Shown in pieces: positions 23,766 to 32,293 of a stretch of 39,501 nucleotides of DNA. The notes under the pieces are model-generated. The model was not told where the DNA came from. It saw only the letters and a program-made list of their open reading frames with translations, and made no database searches. The translations under genes were made by a program, and so were the position numbers. The stretch is from assembly GCA_964228145.1 (NCBI GenBank), contig CAXQZJ010000171.1, forward strand, positions 1-39,501. Reading direction: 5' to 3'. The stretch comes from Pseudobowmanella sp964228145 (GTDB lineage Bacteria > Pseudomonadota > Gammaproteobacteria > Enterobacterales > Alteromonadaceae). Numbering within the stretch: the first letter of the stretch is position 1; every line of letters begins with the position of its first letter.

Positions 23766-24668
23766 ATGGATCAACTACGCGCACTACGCTACTTCGCCAC
23801 AGTGGCAGAAGCAGGCAGCTTTTCAGGTGCTGCAAAGCAATTCGATGTGCCCGCCTCGTCCGTGTCCAGGCGGGTAAGTGATTTAGAGGCCTATCTCGGG
23901 GCACAGTTGATTCACCGTACCACTCGCACTGTGCAATTGACTGAGGTGGGGCTGCAATATTTAACTCAAATCAAGCCATTGCTCAGTGCGCTCAAACAAT
24001 CTGACGATGCCGTTCGTGCCTATCAAACTGAGCCCCAGGGTATGTTAAAAATCAGCAGCATGGTGGGCTTCGGGGAACGCGTACTGATTCCGCTGCTGGA
24101 TGAGTTTAATCAAACCTATGAAAACATAAGATTGGACGTGGAATTGTCAGATGCGGTGACCCGTGTCGACAAAGATGATGTAGACATTGCCATTCGGGGC
24201 GGCTTCGCACCGGATCAGCGAGTTGTGGCGATTAAATTAATGGATAACGAGTTTATTCCGGCCGCGTCGTCGGCTTACCTCGCTGAGCACGGTGTGCCTC
24301 AATCAACTCGTCAATTGAGTCGTCATCGGGGTCTGTTTTTTAAAACACCGACTGGGCCCACCCATTGGTACACTGAACTAGACGGTCAGTGGCAGGATGT
24401 TAGCGGCGATAAAATACTCGTCAGCAATAACGGACGCTGGTTGATACGTCAGGCGGAAGCAGGCAAGGGCATTGTTATGTTGCCACACTGGGTGCTTGCT
24501 GAGAGCTTCGCCCGGGGCACACTGGTGCCGTTAAAATTTCCAGAGCCGCTCAGCATCACCCAAAATCAACCGATGGGTGTGTATCTGATTTACCAAAAAT
24601 TGCGCTACCACATTCCCAAGGTGAAAGCGCTGGTTGATTTCTTATCTGCACGCCTGAGACAAGTTTAA
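23766..24668 (+). CDS. LysR-family transcriptional regulator
   Basis: 300 residues. The winged helix-turn-helix is at 1-60 (LRYFATVAEAGSFSGAAKQFDVPASSVSRRVSDLE, with the usual S-x-VSRRV recognition helix), followed by RTTRTVQLTEVG and the periplasmic-binding-like effector domain. The sequence is of the CrgA/DsdC-like subgroup that often controls a divergent oxidoreductase. The probable target is the adjacent CurA-like reductase, with autoregulation. The inducer is unknown; an electrophilic substrate of the reductase would be a reasonable guess. Confidence 0.93.
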   Translation: MDQLRALRYFATVAEAGSFSGAAKQFDVPASSVSRRVSDLEAYLGAQLIHRTTRTVQLTEVGLQYLTQIKPLLSALKQSDDAVRAYQTEPQGMLKISSMVGFGERVLIPLLDEFNQTYENIRLDVELSDAVTRVDKDDVDIAIRGGFAPDQRVVAIKLMDNEFIPAASSAYLAEHGVPQSTRQLSRHRGLFFKTPTGPTHWYTELDGQWQDVSGDKILVSNNGRWLIRQAEAGKGIVMLPHWVLAESFARGTLVPLKFPEPLSITQNQPMGVYLIYQKLRYHIPKVKALVDFLSARLRQV

Positions 24669-24677
24669 CTTGACGAA

Positions 24678-24717
24678 AATAATTTACATATGCAAACATT
24701 TACATATGTAAATTATT
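24678..24717. promoter_or_regulatory. ArsR operator: 15-bp perfect inverted repeat
   Basis: AATAATTTACATATG (24678-24692) and CATATGTAAATTATT (24703-24717) are perfect inverted copies 10 bases apart. In addition ATTTACATATG recurs as a direct repeat (24682, 24698), and ATTTACATATGTAAAT (24698-24713) is itself a full palindrome. It lies between a TTGACG -35-like element (24670-24675) and the arsR start, the place where ArsR represses its own operon. Confidence 0.8.
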
Positions 24718-24728
24718 GGATGTTAAAA

Positions 24729-25067
24729 ATGCAAGCGACTACCTTGTTCAAATGCCTGACAGATGAAAACCGATTAACGCTGATGCTGCTGTTAGCGCGG
24801 GTCGATGAAGCATGTGTTTGCGACTTGATGCAGGCCCTCGAGCAAGACCAACCTAAAACATCGCGCCAGCTTTCAGATCTACGCAAATGTGGTCTGTTAG
24901 CCGACCAGCGCCGCGGAAAATGGGTGTATTACCGGCTATCTAATGATTTGCCAGACTGGGTTTTAGCCATTCTTAAGCAAGTTAGCAGCGGCAATCCCGA
25001 ACTCATCCAGCAGCCTTTAGAAAGGCTCCTGTCGTCAGTCAACAAAAACCAACCATGTGAAGGGTAA
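24729..25067 (+). CDS. arsR: ArsR-type arsenic-responsive repressor
   Basis: 112 residues from the ATG at 24729, chosen because GGATGT (24718-24723) gives a ribosome site and because the longer frame from 24690 starts inside the operator. The winged-helix core LFKCLTDENRL...ISRQLSDLRKCGLLADQRRGKWVYYRL pattern matches E. coli ArsR closely. The arsenite-sensing motif is CVCDLM: the first two Cys of ELCVCDLC are kept and the third is Met. In E. coli ArsR the first two are the essential ones, so sensing is probably retained. First gene of arsR-arsC-arsH-acr3; no gap before arsC. Confidence 0.92.
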   Translation: MQATTLFKCLTDENRLTLMLLLARVDEACVCDLMQALEQDQPKTSRQLSDLRKCGLLADQRRGKWVYYRLSNDLPDWVLAILKQVSSGNPELIQQPLERLLSSVNKNQPCEG

Positions 25068-25541
25068 ATGATGAAAATTTTGTATATTTGTACCCACAAC
25101 CGCTGTCGCAGCATTTTGTCAGAGGCGATCACTAATGGCATCGCAAGCGGCACAATTGAAGCAAAAAGTGCCGGCAGCCAACCGGCAGGCGAAGTTCATC
25201 CGTTGTCAATTAAGTACCTGCAGCAAGCGGGCTACAACACCGATGGATTGCAAAGCCAATCTTGGGATGATTTAGAAGCGTTTGAGCCGGATATCGTCGT
25301 CACGGTTTGTGATTCAGCTGCCGGTGAGGCCTGCCCGGTGTGGTTTGGAAAAAGTCTCAAGGTGCATTGGGGCCTGGAAGATCCATCCAAAATGCAAGGT
25401 AGTGAGCAAGTCATCGAAGCGGCGTTTAACACCACCATCAAACAAATCGAGCAGCGCGTTGAGTCACTTCTTGCGCTGGCACCACTGATGAATAATAAAG
25501 AGCAACTACGCGTTGCACTGAATCAATTAGGGGCGCAGTAA
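25068..25541 (+). CDS. arsC: arsenate reductase, low-molecular-weight phosphatase type
   Basis: 157 residues. The phosphatase-like P-loop C8-T-H-N-R-C-R14-S begins the protein, and C81 and C89 with the EDPS loop (104-107) complete the triple-cysteine relay known from S. aureus ArsC (C10, C82, C89). This is therefore the thioredoxin-coupled class, reducing arsenate to arsenite in the cytoplasm. A tail of about 25 residues extends beyond the usual fold. The start ATG directly follows the arsR stop, and its own stop overlaps the arsH ATG by one base (TAATG), so translation is coupled across the operon. Confidence 0.92.
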   Translation: MMKILYICTHNRCRSILSEAITNGIASGTIEAKSAGSQPAGEVHPLSIKYLQQAGYNTDGLQSQSWDDLEAFEPDIVVTVCDSAAGEACPVWFGKSLKVHWGLEDPSKMQGSEQVIEAAFNTTIKQIEQRVESLLALAPLMNNKEQLRVALNQLGAQ

Positions 25542-26260
25542 TGTCAGACATTGATACCTCGCTCCCTAATGTGGATGCCGCGCAGTTTGTTAAGCCGTCA
25601 GCTGCACAATTAACAACGCAAGGTAGTGAGCATCCGCCGCGCATTTTACTGTTATACGGTTCATTGCGTGAGCGTTCTTTTAGTCGACTTGTGGTTGAAG
25701 AATCGGCCAGATTGCTGGAAAAAATGGGCGCAGAAACCCGCATTTTCGATCCCCGCGGTTTACCACAGCCCGATAGCGGTGAAGATAATCACCCAAAGGT
25801 CACTGAGTTACGTGAGTTGATGATGTGGTCCGAGGGGCAGGTATGGTGTTCACCTGAGCGTCACGGCTCGATGACGAGCATATTTAAAAGCCAGATAGAC
25901 TGGGTGCCACTCAACCTTGGCGGTGTTCGGCCGACTCAAGGCAAAACGCTGGCCGTGATGCAGGTCAGCGGTGGATCACAGTCGTTTAATGCAGTAAACC
26001 AAATGCGTATTTTAGGGCGTTGGATGAGAATGGTGACAATTCCCAACCAGTCTTCCGTTGCCAAAGCGTTTCTGGAATTTGATGACAACAACCGCATGAA
26101 GCCATCGGCTTACTATAACCGCATTGTGGATGTGGTTGAGGAGTTGATGAAATTTACTTTGTTAGTACGAAATAACAGCGACTATCTGGTAGACCGTTAC
26201 TCTGAACGGGTGGAATCCGCGGAGCAGGTCAGTCAGCGCGTTAACCAACGTAATCTTTAG
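25541..26260 (+). CDS. arsH: ArsH, NADPH-dependent FMN organoarsenical reductase/oxidase
   Basis: 239 residues, the usual length. The FMN-binding loop LLLYGSLRERSFSRLV lies near 36-51, and the diagnostic SPERHGSMTSIFKSQIDWVPL segment follows at about 105-125. ArsH is a cytosolic flavoprotein that oxidises trivalent methylarsenicals and reduces azo dyes or quinones, giving resistance to organoarsenicals. It has the N-terminal extension typical of proteobacterial ArsH. Third gene of the ars operon, overlapping arsC by 1 base and 11 bases before acr3. Confidence 0.95.
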   Translation: MSDIDTSLPNVDAAQFVKPSAAQLTTQGSEHPPRILLLYGSLRERSFSRLVVEESARLLEKMGAETRIFDPRGLPQPDSGEDNHPKVTELRELMMWSEGQVWCSPERHGSMTSIFKSQIDWVPLNLGGVRPTQGKTLAVMQVSGGSQSFNAVNQMRILGRWMRMVTIPNQSSVAKAFLEFDDNNRMKPSAYYNRIVDVVEELMKFTLLVRNNSDYLVDRYSERVESAEQVSQRVNQRNL

Positions 26261-26271
26261 GAGTCGAACCG

Positions 26272-27300
26272 ATGGGGTTGTTTGAGCGTTATTTAAGTGT
26301 CTGGGTTGGTCTGGCAATTGTGGTAGGCATGGTTGCTGGCGCCTATTTCCCTGAAGTTTTTGCGCTGATTGCCAGTTGGGAGTATGCCCATGTCAATCTG
26401 CTTATCGCCGTACTCATTTGGCTAATGATTTATCCGATGATGGTGCAGATTGATTTCGCATCACTGAAAGACGTGGGTAAGAAGCCTAAGGGACTGGCAT
26501 TGACGCTGGTAATAAACTGGTTAATCAAGCCGTTTTCGATGGCGCTGTTAGGCTGGCTGTTTTTCAAAGGGTTATTTGTTGATTGGGTTGATCCGCAAAC
26601 AGCGAGTGAGTACATAGCGGGTATGATTTTGTTGGGTGTTGCGCCTTGTACCGCCATGGTATTTGTCTGGAGCCAACTGACCAAAGGCGACGCTAACTAT
26701 ACGCTGGTGCAGGTGTCGATTAATGATGTAATCATGATTTTCGCTTTTGCACCTATTGCAGGCTTTTTGCTTGGCGTTACCGATATCACTGTACCTTGGG
26801 ATACCCTATTACTGTCGGTGGTGTTGTACGTCGTGGTGCCCTTACTGGCCGGTGCGCTAACCCGAAAGTTGCTGGATAAAGGCGATGACCACTCGAAATT
26901 GAATGCGTTGTTGGCCAGACTGAAACCCTGGTCGGTGATTGGGTTATTGGTTACCGTGTTAGTGCTGTTCGCTTTACAATCACAAACTATTCTGGAAAAA
27001 CCGGAAGCCATTGTATTGATCGCCATACCGCTGCTAATTCAAACCTATGGCATCTTTGCTATCGCTTACTGGCTGGCGCTTCGCTTAAAGTTACGCCATA
27101 ACGTGGCGGCGCCCGCATGTATGATAGGAACGTCCAACTTTTTTGAATTGGCCGTGGCGGTGGCGATTTCCCTGTTTGGTTTACATTCGGGAGCGGCATT
27201 AGCCACTGTGGTAGGCGTATTGGTAGAGGTTCCGGTTATGTTGTCGCTGGTATGGTTCGCTAATCGAACCCGTCATTGGTTTGATAACGAACAAGTGTGA
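26272..27300 (+). CDS. acr3: Acr3-type arsenite efflux permease
   Basis: 342 residues with ten membrane helices of the Acr3/BASS superfamily. The transport Cys in GVAPCTAMVFVWSQ is at residue 126, and ATVVGVLVEVPVML near the C-terminus carries the conserved Glu. Exports As(III) using the proton gradient. AGGAG lies 8 bases before the ATG. It is the last gene of the ars operon and is followed by a strong terminator. It is Acr3 and not the unrelated 12-helix ArsB, so the symbol arsB should be avoided. Confidence 0.94.
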   Translation: MGLFERYLSVWVGLAIVVGMVAGAYFPEVFALIASWEYAHVNLLIAVLIWLMIYPMMVQIDFASLKDVGKKPKGLALTLVINWLIKPFSMALLGWLFFKGLFVDWVDPQTASEYIAGMILLGVAPCTAMVFVWSQLTKGDANYTLVQVSINDVIMIFAFAPIAGFLLGVTDITVPWDTLLLSVVLYVVVPLLAGALTRKLLDKGDDHSKLNALLARLKPWSVIGLLVTVLVLFALQSQTILEKPEAIVLIAIPLLIQTYGIFAIAYWLALRLKLRHNVAAPACMIGTSNFFELAVAVAISLFGLHSGAALATVVGVLVEVPVMLSLVWFANRTRHWFDNEQV

Positions 27301-27326
27301 CCCCGCTTTTTTTTACTTACGATAAT

Positions 27327-27358
27327 AAAACGCCCCTCTTAAGGGGCGTTTTGATTTT
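27327..27358. terminator. bidirectional terminator after the ars operon
   Basis: AAAACGCCCCT (27327-27337) pairs perfectly with AGGGGCGTTTT (27342-27352) around CTTA, followed by GATTTTT. It lies between convergent acr3 and the lipoprotein pair, with A- and T-runs for both strands. Confidence 0.93.
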
Positions 27359-27364
27359 TGCTAA

Positions 27365-27907
27365 TTAGCGGATTGCCTCAATAAATTCAGGATCGCTAAA
27401 TAAATTGTTCAGTAAGGTTTGAACTAAATCGACGTAGCTCGCCTGAGCATTAGGAATTGCAATGGCGCCCATAAATGATGAGTCAAACTCGTTGCTCGCC
27501 GAGATGGTTTTATCAAACGTTTGCTTACCGTCAGTTGAGACTACGAAGCGTGCGCTGATTTCACCATTTCCGGTCACGAAACCGGCTACATTGATGTCGT
27601 TGGTTAGCAATGTACCTTCAATGATGGTGCGCGATGCAGGCGCCCACAGTTCGGCCAGTTTCAGCTCATCGGTAAGCGCAGCTTTAAGGTATTCCCCATA
27701 GCTCTTACCCACATGAGAGGTCATTTTGTTGCCACGCAATGAAATTTTATCCAGACCCTTCTCGGCGCTGAATTCACCAACCTGAACAGCTTGTGCATCG
27801 GCGCTTTTCAGAGTTTGAACATTTTTCATTGATGCCTGGTAGGGCGGGGTGTTCATTGAACATGCTGCCAACAGGATAACCGGCAGTAACGCAATTAACT
27901 TTTTCAT
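27365..27907 (-). CDS. lipoprotein of unknown function
   Basis: 180 residues. Signal peptide with lipobox LLAAC (Cys at 16) followed by Ser, so outer-membrane sorting is expected. The mature part alternates beta-rich stretches (EGTLLTNDINVAGFVTGNGEISARFVVSTDGK) and a C-terminal helix before EFIEAIR. The layout resembles small proteobacterial lipoproteins with a curli- or flagella-assembly-like fold, but I cannot name a family. It is 12 bases downstream of another lipoprotein gene and appears to be its partner: both start MKKL and both have paired sheet/helix designs. Confidence 0.78.
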   Translation of the reverse strand: MKKLIALLPVILLAACSMNTPPYQASMKNVQTLKSADAQAVQVGEFSAEKGLDKISLRGNKMTSHVGKSYGEYLKAALTDELKLAELWAPASRTIIEGTLLTNDINVAGFVTGNGEISARFVVSTDGKQTFDKTISASNEFDSSFMGAIAIPNAQASYVDLVQTLLNNLFSDPEFIEAIR

Positions 27908-27919
27908 TGTGCAATGCCC

Positions 27920-28501
27920 TTATTCGAATTCTTCAGCAGTGTTAATGGCGTGCGCCATCTGTTCAAATGCTTGCTTAGTTGCACGACGTGCCGACAGCGA
28001 GAAGTCAGCGACAAATTCATCGAACTCAGCATTACCTTCCGTACTAACCGTGTTTTCCCAGTATGCATTGCCTTGTGCGTCAACCGCTTTGCAGGTTAAC
28101 TCCACAGTAAAGCTTGTTGGCGGCCAGGTTACAAAGCTCGAAGAGCTTGAGTTGGTGGTCATAGACGGGGTGAAGATGTAAGCAATATTATTTTCTGCGA
28201 TAAAAGCTTTATCGTCAGCAGATTCCATCAGGTATACATGCTCGAATTTATTGCTCAATAAGGTATACAGCGCGGTCTCTGTGTCCTTATAAGGAGTGTA
28301 AGTGACCTTGTCGCCGCCGCCACCGGGTGTGGTGACTTTTTTGTTGCGCAGTTCGTCAGTCAGTACATAACCTACCGCTTTGTCGCTTTTAGCTTCGTTA
28401 ACAGGCAAGTTGGTTAAATCAGGGTTGAGTTGAATTTGGTGCGCACAGCCGGATAAAACTGCGACGGCGAATACCATCAACAGAGCAGATAGTTTTTTCA
28501 T
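27920..28501 (-). CDS. lipoprotein of unknown function, first of a pair
   Basis: 193 residues with lipobox LSGC (Cys at 19) followed by Ala. A Gly-rich loop (TTPGGGGDKVTYTPY) precedes TETALYTLLSNKFEHVY, then a Ser-run and a beta segment ending in a helical tail that is acidic. AAGGACA lies just before the ATG. Followed after 12 bases by the second lipoprotein gene. The pair lies downstream of an ABC permease/peptidase operon on the same strand, but a terminator separates them. An inverted repeat is found 33-54 bases upstream of the start. Confidence 0.78.
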   Translation of the reverse strand: MKKLSALLMVFAVAVLSGCAHQIQLNPDLTNLPVNEAKSDKAVGYVLTDELRNKKVTTPGGGGDKVTYTPYKDTETALYTLLSNKFEHVYLMESADDKAFIAENNIAYIFTPSMTTNSSSSSFVTWPPTSFTVELTCKAVDAQGNAYWENTVSTEGNAEFDEFVADFSLSARRATKQAFEQMAHAINTAEEFE

Positions 28502-28533
28502 ACATGTCCTTAGATCATTGTTATTTTTTTGTT

Positions 28534-28555
28534 CCGATTAAACATAACTAATCGG
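28534..28555. promoter_or_regulatory. inverted repeat upstream of the lipoprotein pair
   Basis: CCGATTA (28534-28540) and TAATCGG (28549-28555) form a perfect 7-bp dyad with an 8-base AT-rich spacer. It is a candidate operator or leader hairpin for the minus-strand lipoprotein genes. There is no T-run placed to make it a terminator. Confidence 0.4.
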
Positions 28556-28675
28556 TATTGCGAGTGTATCCCTATCTGGGTGAGACGTCGACTTGCGCTC
28601 GGTTGAGAATTGTAAAAAATTTTTAACGCCAGAGTTACGCATGGCAAGGGGGCATCACAGCTACGAAGTCGATAC

Positions 28676-28700
28676 AAAAAAGCCACCGGGTGGTGGCTTT
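28676..28700 (-). terminator. terminator of the ABC/peptidase operon
   Basis: AAAGCCACC (28679-28687) pairs with GGTGGCTTT (28692-28700) around GGGT. Read on the minus strand a run of T follows. It lies 28 bases after the permease/peptidase stop codon. Confidence 0.85.
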
Positions 28701-28727
28701 AGAATTATGTTGAAACGGGCGTTGTGA

Positions 28728-31700
28728 CTAAAGTTTAATGATATTGTCGCTGGTCACCCGGTCAATCAGCGTCACGAACGGATCGGCACCTGCGTATGAT
28801 GGACGCTGATCCAATTCAATAACCAGGCTATTGGTACCTGAACGCAATTTGTGTTTCTGCTGGTACAGTACCTGATTGTCAACGCTGATGGTGTCGGGAT
28901 CCTCGCTGAACAATACGATATCAACCCATTCCTCTAGCGGTTGCTCCTGCTCTCGACCATCACCGTCAGCGACGAATCGCTTAGCTTCAACTTCAAGAGT
29001 GATTTCAAACTTGCCCTGTTTCTCAACAACGTTACCCTGTTTGATCTTGATATCGTACAAGGTGATACGTTCAAACAAATCAGCAATAAAGGCTTGCTCT
29101 TGTTCGTCAGCAACCTGATTGAACGCCGCTTGTAAATCCAACGTAGTCGGGTAGGGGTTATCGCTAAAGCGAAACTTGTCTATCATCGACTTCAACGCCT
29201 GATTAACCCTTTGTTCACCCAGGCGGTCAAGCAGCGCCATCATCACCACAGAGCCTTTGCGGTAATGGATATAGCTTTGATTTTCACTGCGCATAAACGG
29301 CATTTCTTCAAGCAGTTCACTGCCGCGGGCAGAAAGGTAGCGATCCAGTTCATACTTGATGAATTTGCGCATCTTATCTTTGCCGTAGCGCTCCATTAAT
29401 ACCATTATTGCGCTGTACTGAGACAAACTTTCAGAAATAATCGCGCTACCCTGTACATTGGCGGCACCTACCTGGTGACCCCACCATTGGTGCGCCATTT
29501 CATGGGCAGTGACGTAATACACATAATCGATGTCCTCCGGGTTGGTCAGATTGGCAGTAAAACCAATTCCTTCGGAGTAGGGCACCGTATTGGCAAAACT
29601 CTGAGCAAATGAGCGATAACCCGGGAACTCGATGATCCGCATTTGTCGATGCTGATATGGGCCAAAGTGCGTAGTGAAGTAGTCTAGCGAGTCCTTCATG
29701 CTCTGCATCATGATGTCGAGGTTCCACGCGTGCTTTGGATCGTAGTAAATTTCCAAATTGACACCCTTGTGCTCATCCTTAATGACATCGTGACGGGCCG
29801 ACAAATAAGCAAAGAAGTTAACGATCGGAGCATCCATTTTGTAATGGAAGTAATTACGGCCATCTTGCTCCCAACGTTTTTGAAGGTAACCGGGCGCAAT
29901 CGCAATCTGATCACCGGCGGTGGATACCGTGGTTTCGAAATTAATGAAGCCAACTCCTTTGCCGAAAAATGACTCTTGGTATCGGGAGTCATCTTCCAGC
30001 TTGTGGGCGCGTGGGCGCTCAGGGAGTTCCTGCTTGCGACGCTCATGGCGATCGACAATATAGCGGTTTTGATCAACACCAAAGCTAGGAAACAGTGAAT
30101 AGTTATTGATGAAGGTGCCGTTTTCGGCCACTTCAAAATCGAATCCGCGATCCTTAAAGCCTTGATGTGCGCGAGTCACTGAAATTACCCCCATCCGACT
30201 CTCACCAACCGCTAACGGTTGCTCAAAGGTTAACCAGGCAGAGCGCATATTTTCAATCGGTTCGCTAACAGTGACGCCTTTTATCTCGACCTGCCATTGC
30301 TTAGTATGGTCAGGCAGAGACAGCAAGGCGCGTTCGATGGGTTGCTCACCTTTGTTTTCAATGCGAATTTCGGCACTGGCTTCAATCCGACGCTGGTAGG
30401 GAAAAATATCGACATTGGCATTGACGTCGGTGATGACCGGAATGTTGTCGTCCTCATATTGGCTGAATTCACGCTCATATTGAGCGCGTAATTCGAGCCC
30501 CTGCTCGGCGCCAATAAATTGGTTCAATACTTTGGTGTTATAGTGGATATAACCGCCGGTAGCGACAAACACGCTCAGCCCGAATGCCAGAACCATTTTC
30601 CCTTTAACGCCAAGATGGTAACCCACCAACTTCAGACGCTGTTTTAGTTTTGCTTCGGGACCACGCTGCCATAGCGCGTAACCGAGCGTACTTAACACCA
30701 GTGCAAGACCAGCCCAGTAGATCAGGTACCAATTGAATGCGGTAAGGAACCAGCCGTGTCCGTTCAGATCAGAATAAGGAACGGGTGGCGTATCTCCGTA
30801 ACTCCACATGGTGTGTTCCAGTCCTAACTCCTGAAACACCAGACTGGAGATAAAGTAGGCAACCAGAATCAGCATACCCACATATTTATTGGGGCTTAGG
30901 GTTTGAATAAAAAAGGCCAGTACTCCCATTAAACACCAAGGTATTAAATTGATGTAAAACAGTTCGACAAAGTACAAGCCAAATTCAAACTGGCTATAGC
31001 CTGCGGCGATTTGGAACAATAGCGTAAACAACATTCCAACCACATATAGCGAAGCTATGACGGCCCATAGGGCGATAATTTTTGACGCCCAAAACACCAG
31101 GTTGAACGCAGGCGTCGCATCAATGATATCGCCCATACCACTGCCGCGCTCACGCCAGACAATTTCACCACTGTAGTAGGTAATGACCACAAACAGCATG
31201 AGTCCAAAATTGTCTGTGATGGCAGCAACCATGTTCTTAGTCAGGGGCCAATCAGGTGTACCGTAAATCGCCCCCGGGCTGACAAAATAAATAGAAGAGA
31301 GATTAAAAACCGTAAAAATCAGCAACACGATAAGCGCTGGGCTCAGCAGGACCTGACGCATTTCAAAGCCAAGTCGGGTGAAGAATTTTTGTACTTGATG
31401 ACCGCTCGTCGCACCGAGATTAATGCGGTTGCCAACCGGAGCTGGCATGCGAGAGGCCTTACTTGGTCGAGACTTTTTACCTTGTGAGGTCCATTGCATT
31501 TTGTGCAAACCGCCGACCAAAAAGATAAATGCAGCCCCAAACGCAAGCCAGATAAGTCGATTGTATAACAAGGTCTCGGTCAGGCTGATTGCAACGGTAT
31601 TCTTATCAAATACGGTCCAGTAACGGGTAATTTCGCCAAAAGTCACCAGAGCGAAAGGGTCGAACAGCGCGGTTATCGAGCGATAGGCTGGTTCTCTGAT

Positions 31701-32288
31701 TAAACTGTTAGTGACAATCCAGGCAATGAACAATCCCATTGCGACCAAGTACGTGCCCATCATTGAGCGCAAACGCAGTGCAATAGCGTAAAAAATCATA
31801 CCCAGCGCTAAAAAACCCGGCACTATGATGTAGCCAAATATTGTCAGATAAAAGCTGAACTGGGTTGGCCCGACGCGCTCTTGATCTATCCATGGCATCA
31901 GGGTGCCAATCAACACACCCAGTGGCACAGCAGCGAACACCAGTAAAGTCACCACATAGGCGCCGAGGAAACGTCCCATCTGATAAGACATGGGGTTTAG
32001 CGGTCGGGTGTAAATCAGTTCACTCATGTTGCTGGTATGATTGCGTGTGGCGGTGCCGCCGACAAAATTAACCAGCAAAAACAGCGCGAATACGCTGAGG
32101 ATTAACATGGTTTGGGCAATGGCAAAAGAACCATTGTACAACACGTTGCCGCCGCCACCGATTTGCACATTGTCGGATACCGTGGCTAAAAACGGCAGCA
32201 GAAAAAACACTGCGACAGTGACGAAAAAAGACGGCTGACGGATCAGGTATTTGGCTTCAAATCCCAAGCTTTTAAGTAACATACCCAA
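28728..32288 (-). CDS. ABC-2-type permease fused to an M1-like metallopeptidase domain
   Basis: 1186 residues. The first 580 or so hold two blocks of about six membrane helices each (ABC-2 permease-like halves). After a further helix the C-terminal half (about 640-1080) is an M1/gluzincin metallopeptidase domain with H929-E-x-x-H933 in HEMAHQWWGHQ and a Glu at 953, followed by Y-RKGSVVMMAL. Two departures from classical M1: the Glu follows after 19 and not 18 residues, and no GAMEN exopeptidase motif is seen, the region reading EFPGYRSF. A short beta-rich tail ends the protein. Its ATPase partner is encoded 5 bases upstream. From memory the fusion occurs in other Gammaproteobacteria as ABC permease/M1 aminopeptidase; substrate unknown. 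The peptidase should lie on the periplasmic side, but topology is not proven. Confidence 0.9.
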   Translation of the reverse strand: MGMLLKSLGFEAKYLIRQPSFFVTVAVFFLLPFLATVSDNVQIGGGGNVLYNGSFAIAQTMLILSVFALFLLVNFVGGTATRNHTSNMSELIYTRPLNPMSYQMGRFLGAYVVTLLVFAAVPLGVLIGTLMPWIDQERVGPTQFSFYLTIFGYIIVPGFLALGMIFYAIALRLRSMMGTYLVAMGLFIAWIVTNSLIREPAYRSITALFDPFALVTFGEITRYWTVFDKNTVAISLTETLLYNRLIWLAFGAAFIFLVGGLHKMQWTSQGKKSRPSKASRMPAPVGNRINLGATSGHQVQKFFTRLGFEMRQVLLSPALIVLLIFTVFNLSSIYFVSPGAIYGTPDWPLTKNMVAAITDNFGLMLFVVITYYSGEIVWRERGSGMGDIIDATPAFNLVFWASKIIALWAVIASLYVVGMLFTLLFQIAAGYSQFEFGLYFVELFYINLIPWCLMGVLAFFIQTLSPNKYVGMLILVAYFISSLVFQELGLEHTMWSYGDTPPVPYSDLNGHGWFLTAFNWYLIYWAGLALVLSTLGYALWQRGPEAKLKQRLKLVGYHLGVKGKMVLAFGLSVFVATGGYIHYNTKVLNQFIGAEQGLELRAQYEREFSQYEDDNIPVITDVNANVDIFPYQRRIEASAEIRIENKGEQPIERALLSLPDHTKQWQVEIKGVTVSEPIENMRSAWLTFEQPLAVGESRMGVISVTRAHQGFKDRGFDFEVAENGTFINNYSLFPSFGVDQNRYIVDRHERRKQELPERPRAHKLEDDSRYQESFFGKGVGFINFETTVSTAGDQIAIAPGYLQKRWEQDGRNYFHYKMDAPIVNFFAYLSARHDVIKDEHKGVNLEIYYDPKHAWNLDIMMQSMKDSLDYFTTHFGPYQHRQMRIIEFPGYRSFAQSFANTVPYSEGIGFTANLTNPEDIDYVYYVTAHEMAHQWWGHQVGAANVQGSAIISESLSQYSAIMVLMERYGKDKMRKFIKYELDRYLSARGSELLEEMPFMRSENQSYIHYRKGSVVMMALLDRLGEQRVNQALKSMIDKFRFSDNPYPTTLDLQAAFNQVADEQEQAFIADLFERITLYDIKIKQGNVVEKQGKFEITLEVEAKRFVADGDGREQEQPLEEWVDIVLFSEDPDTISVDNQVLYQQKHKLRSGTNSLVIELDQRPSYAGADPFVTLIDRVTSDNIIKL

Positions 32289-32293
32289 TTCCC

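Noticed and set aside
24690..24728. Longer arsR start at 24690
   Set aside because: It begins inside the inverted-repeat operator and adds residues not found in ArsR. GGATGT fits the ATG at 24729.
29708..30136. Second minus-strand frame within the permease-peptidase gene
   Set aside because: It lies in another frame of a clearly conserved peptidase domain; its composition is typical of a shadow frame.
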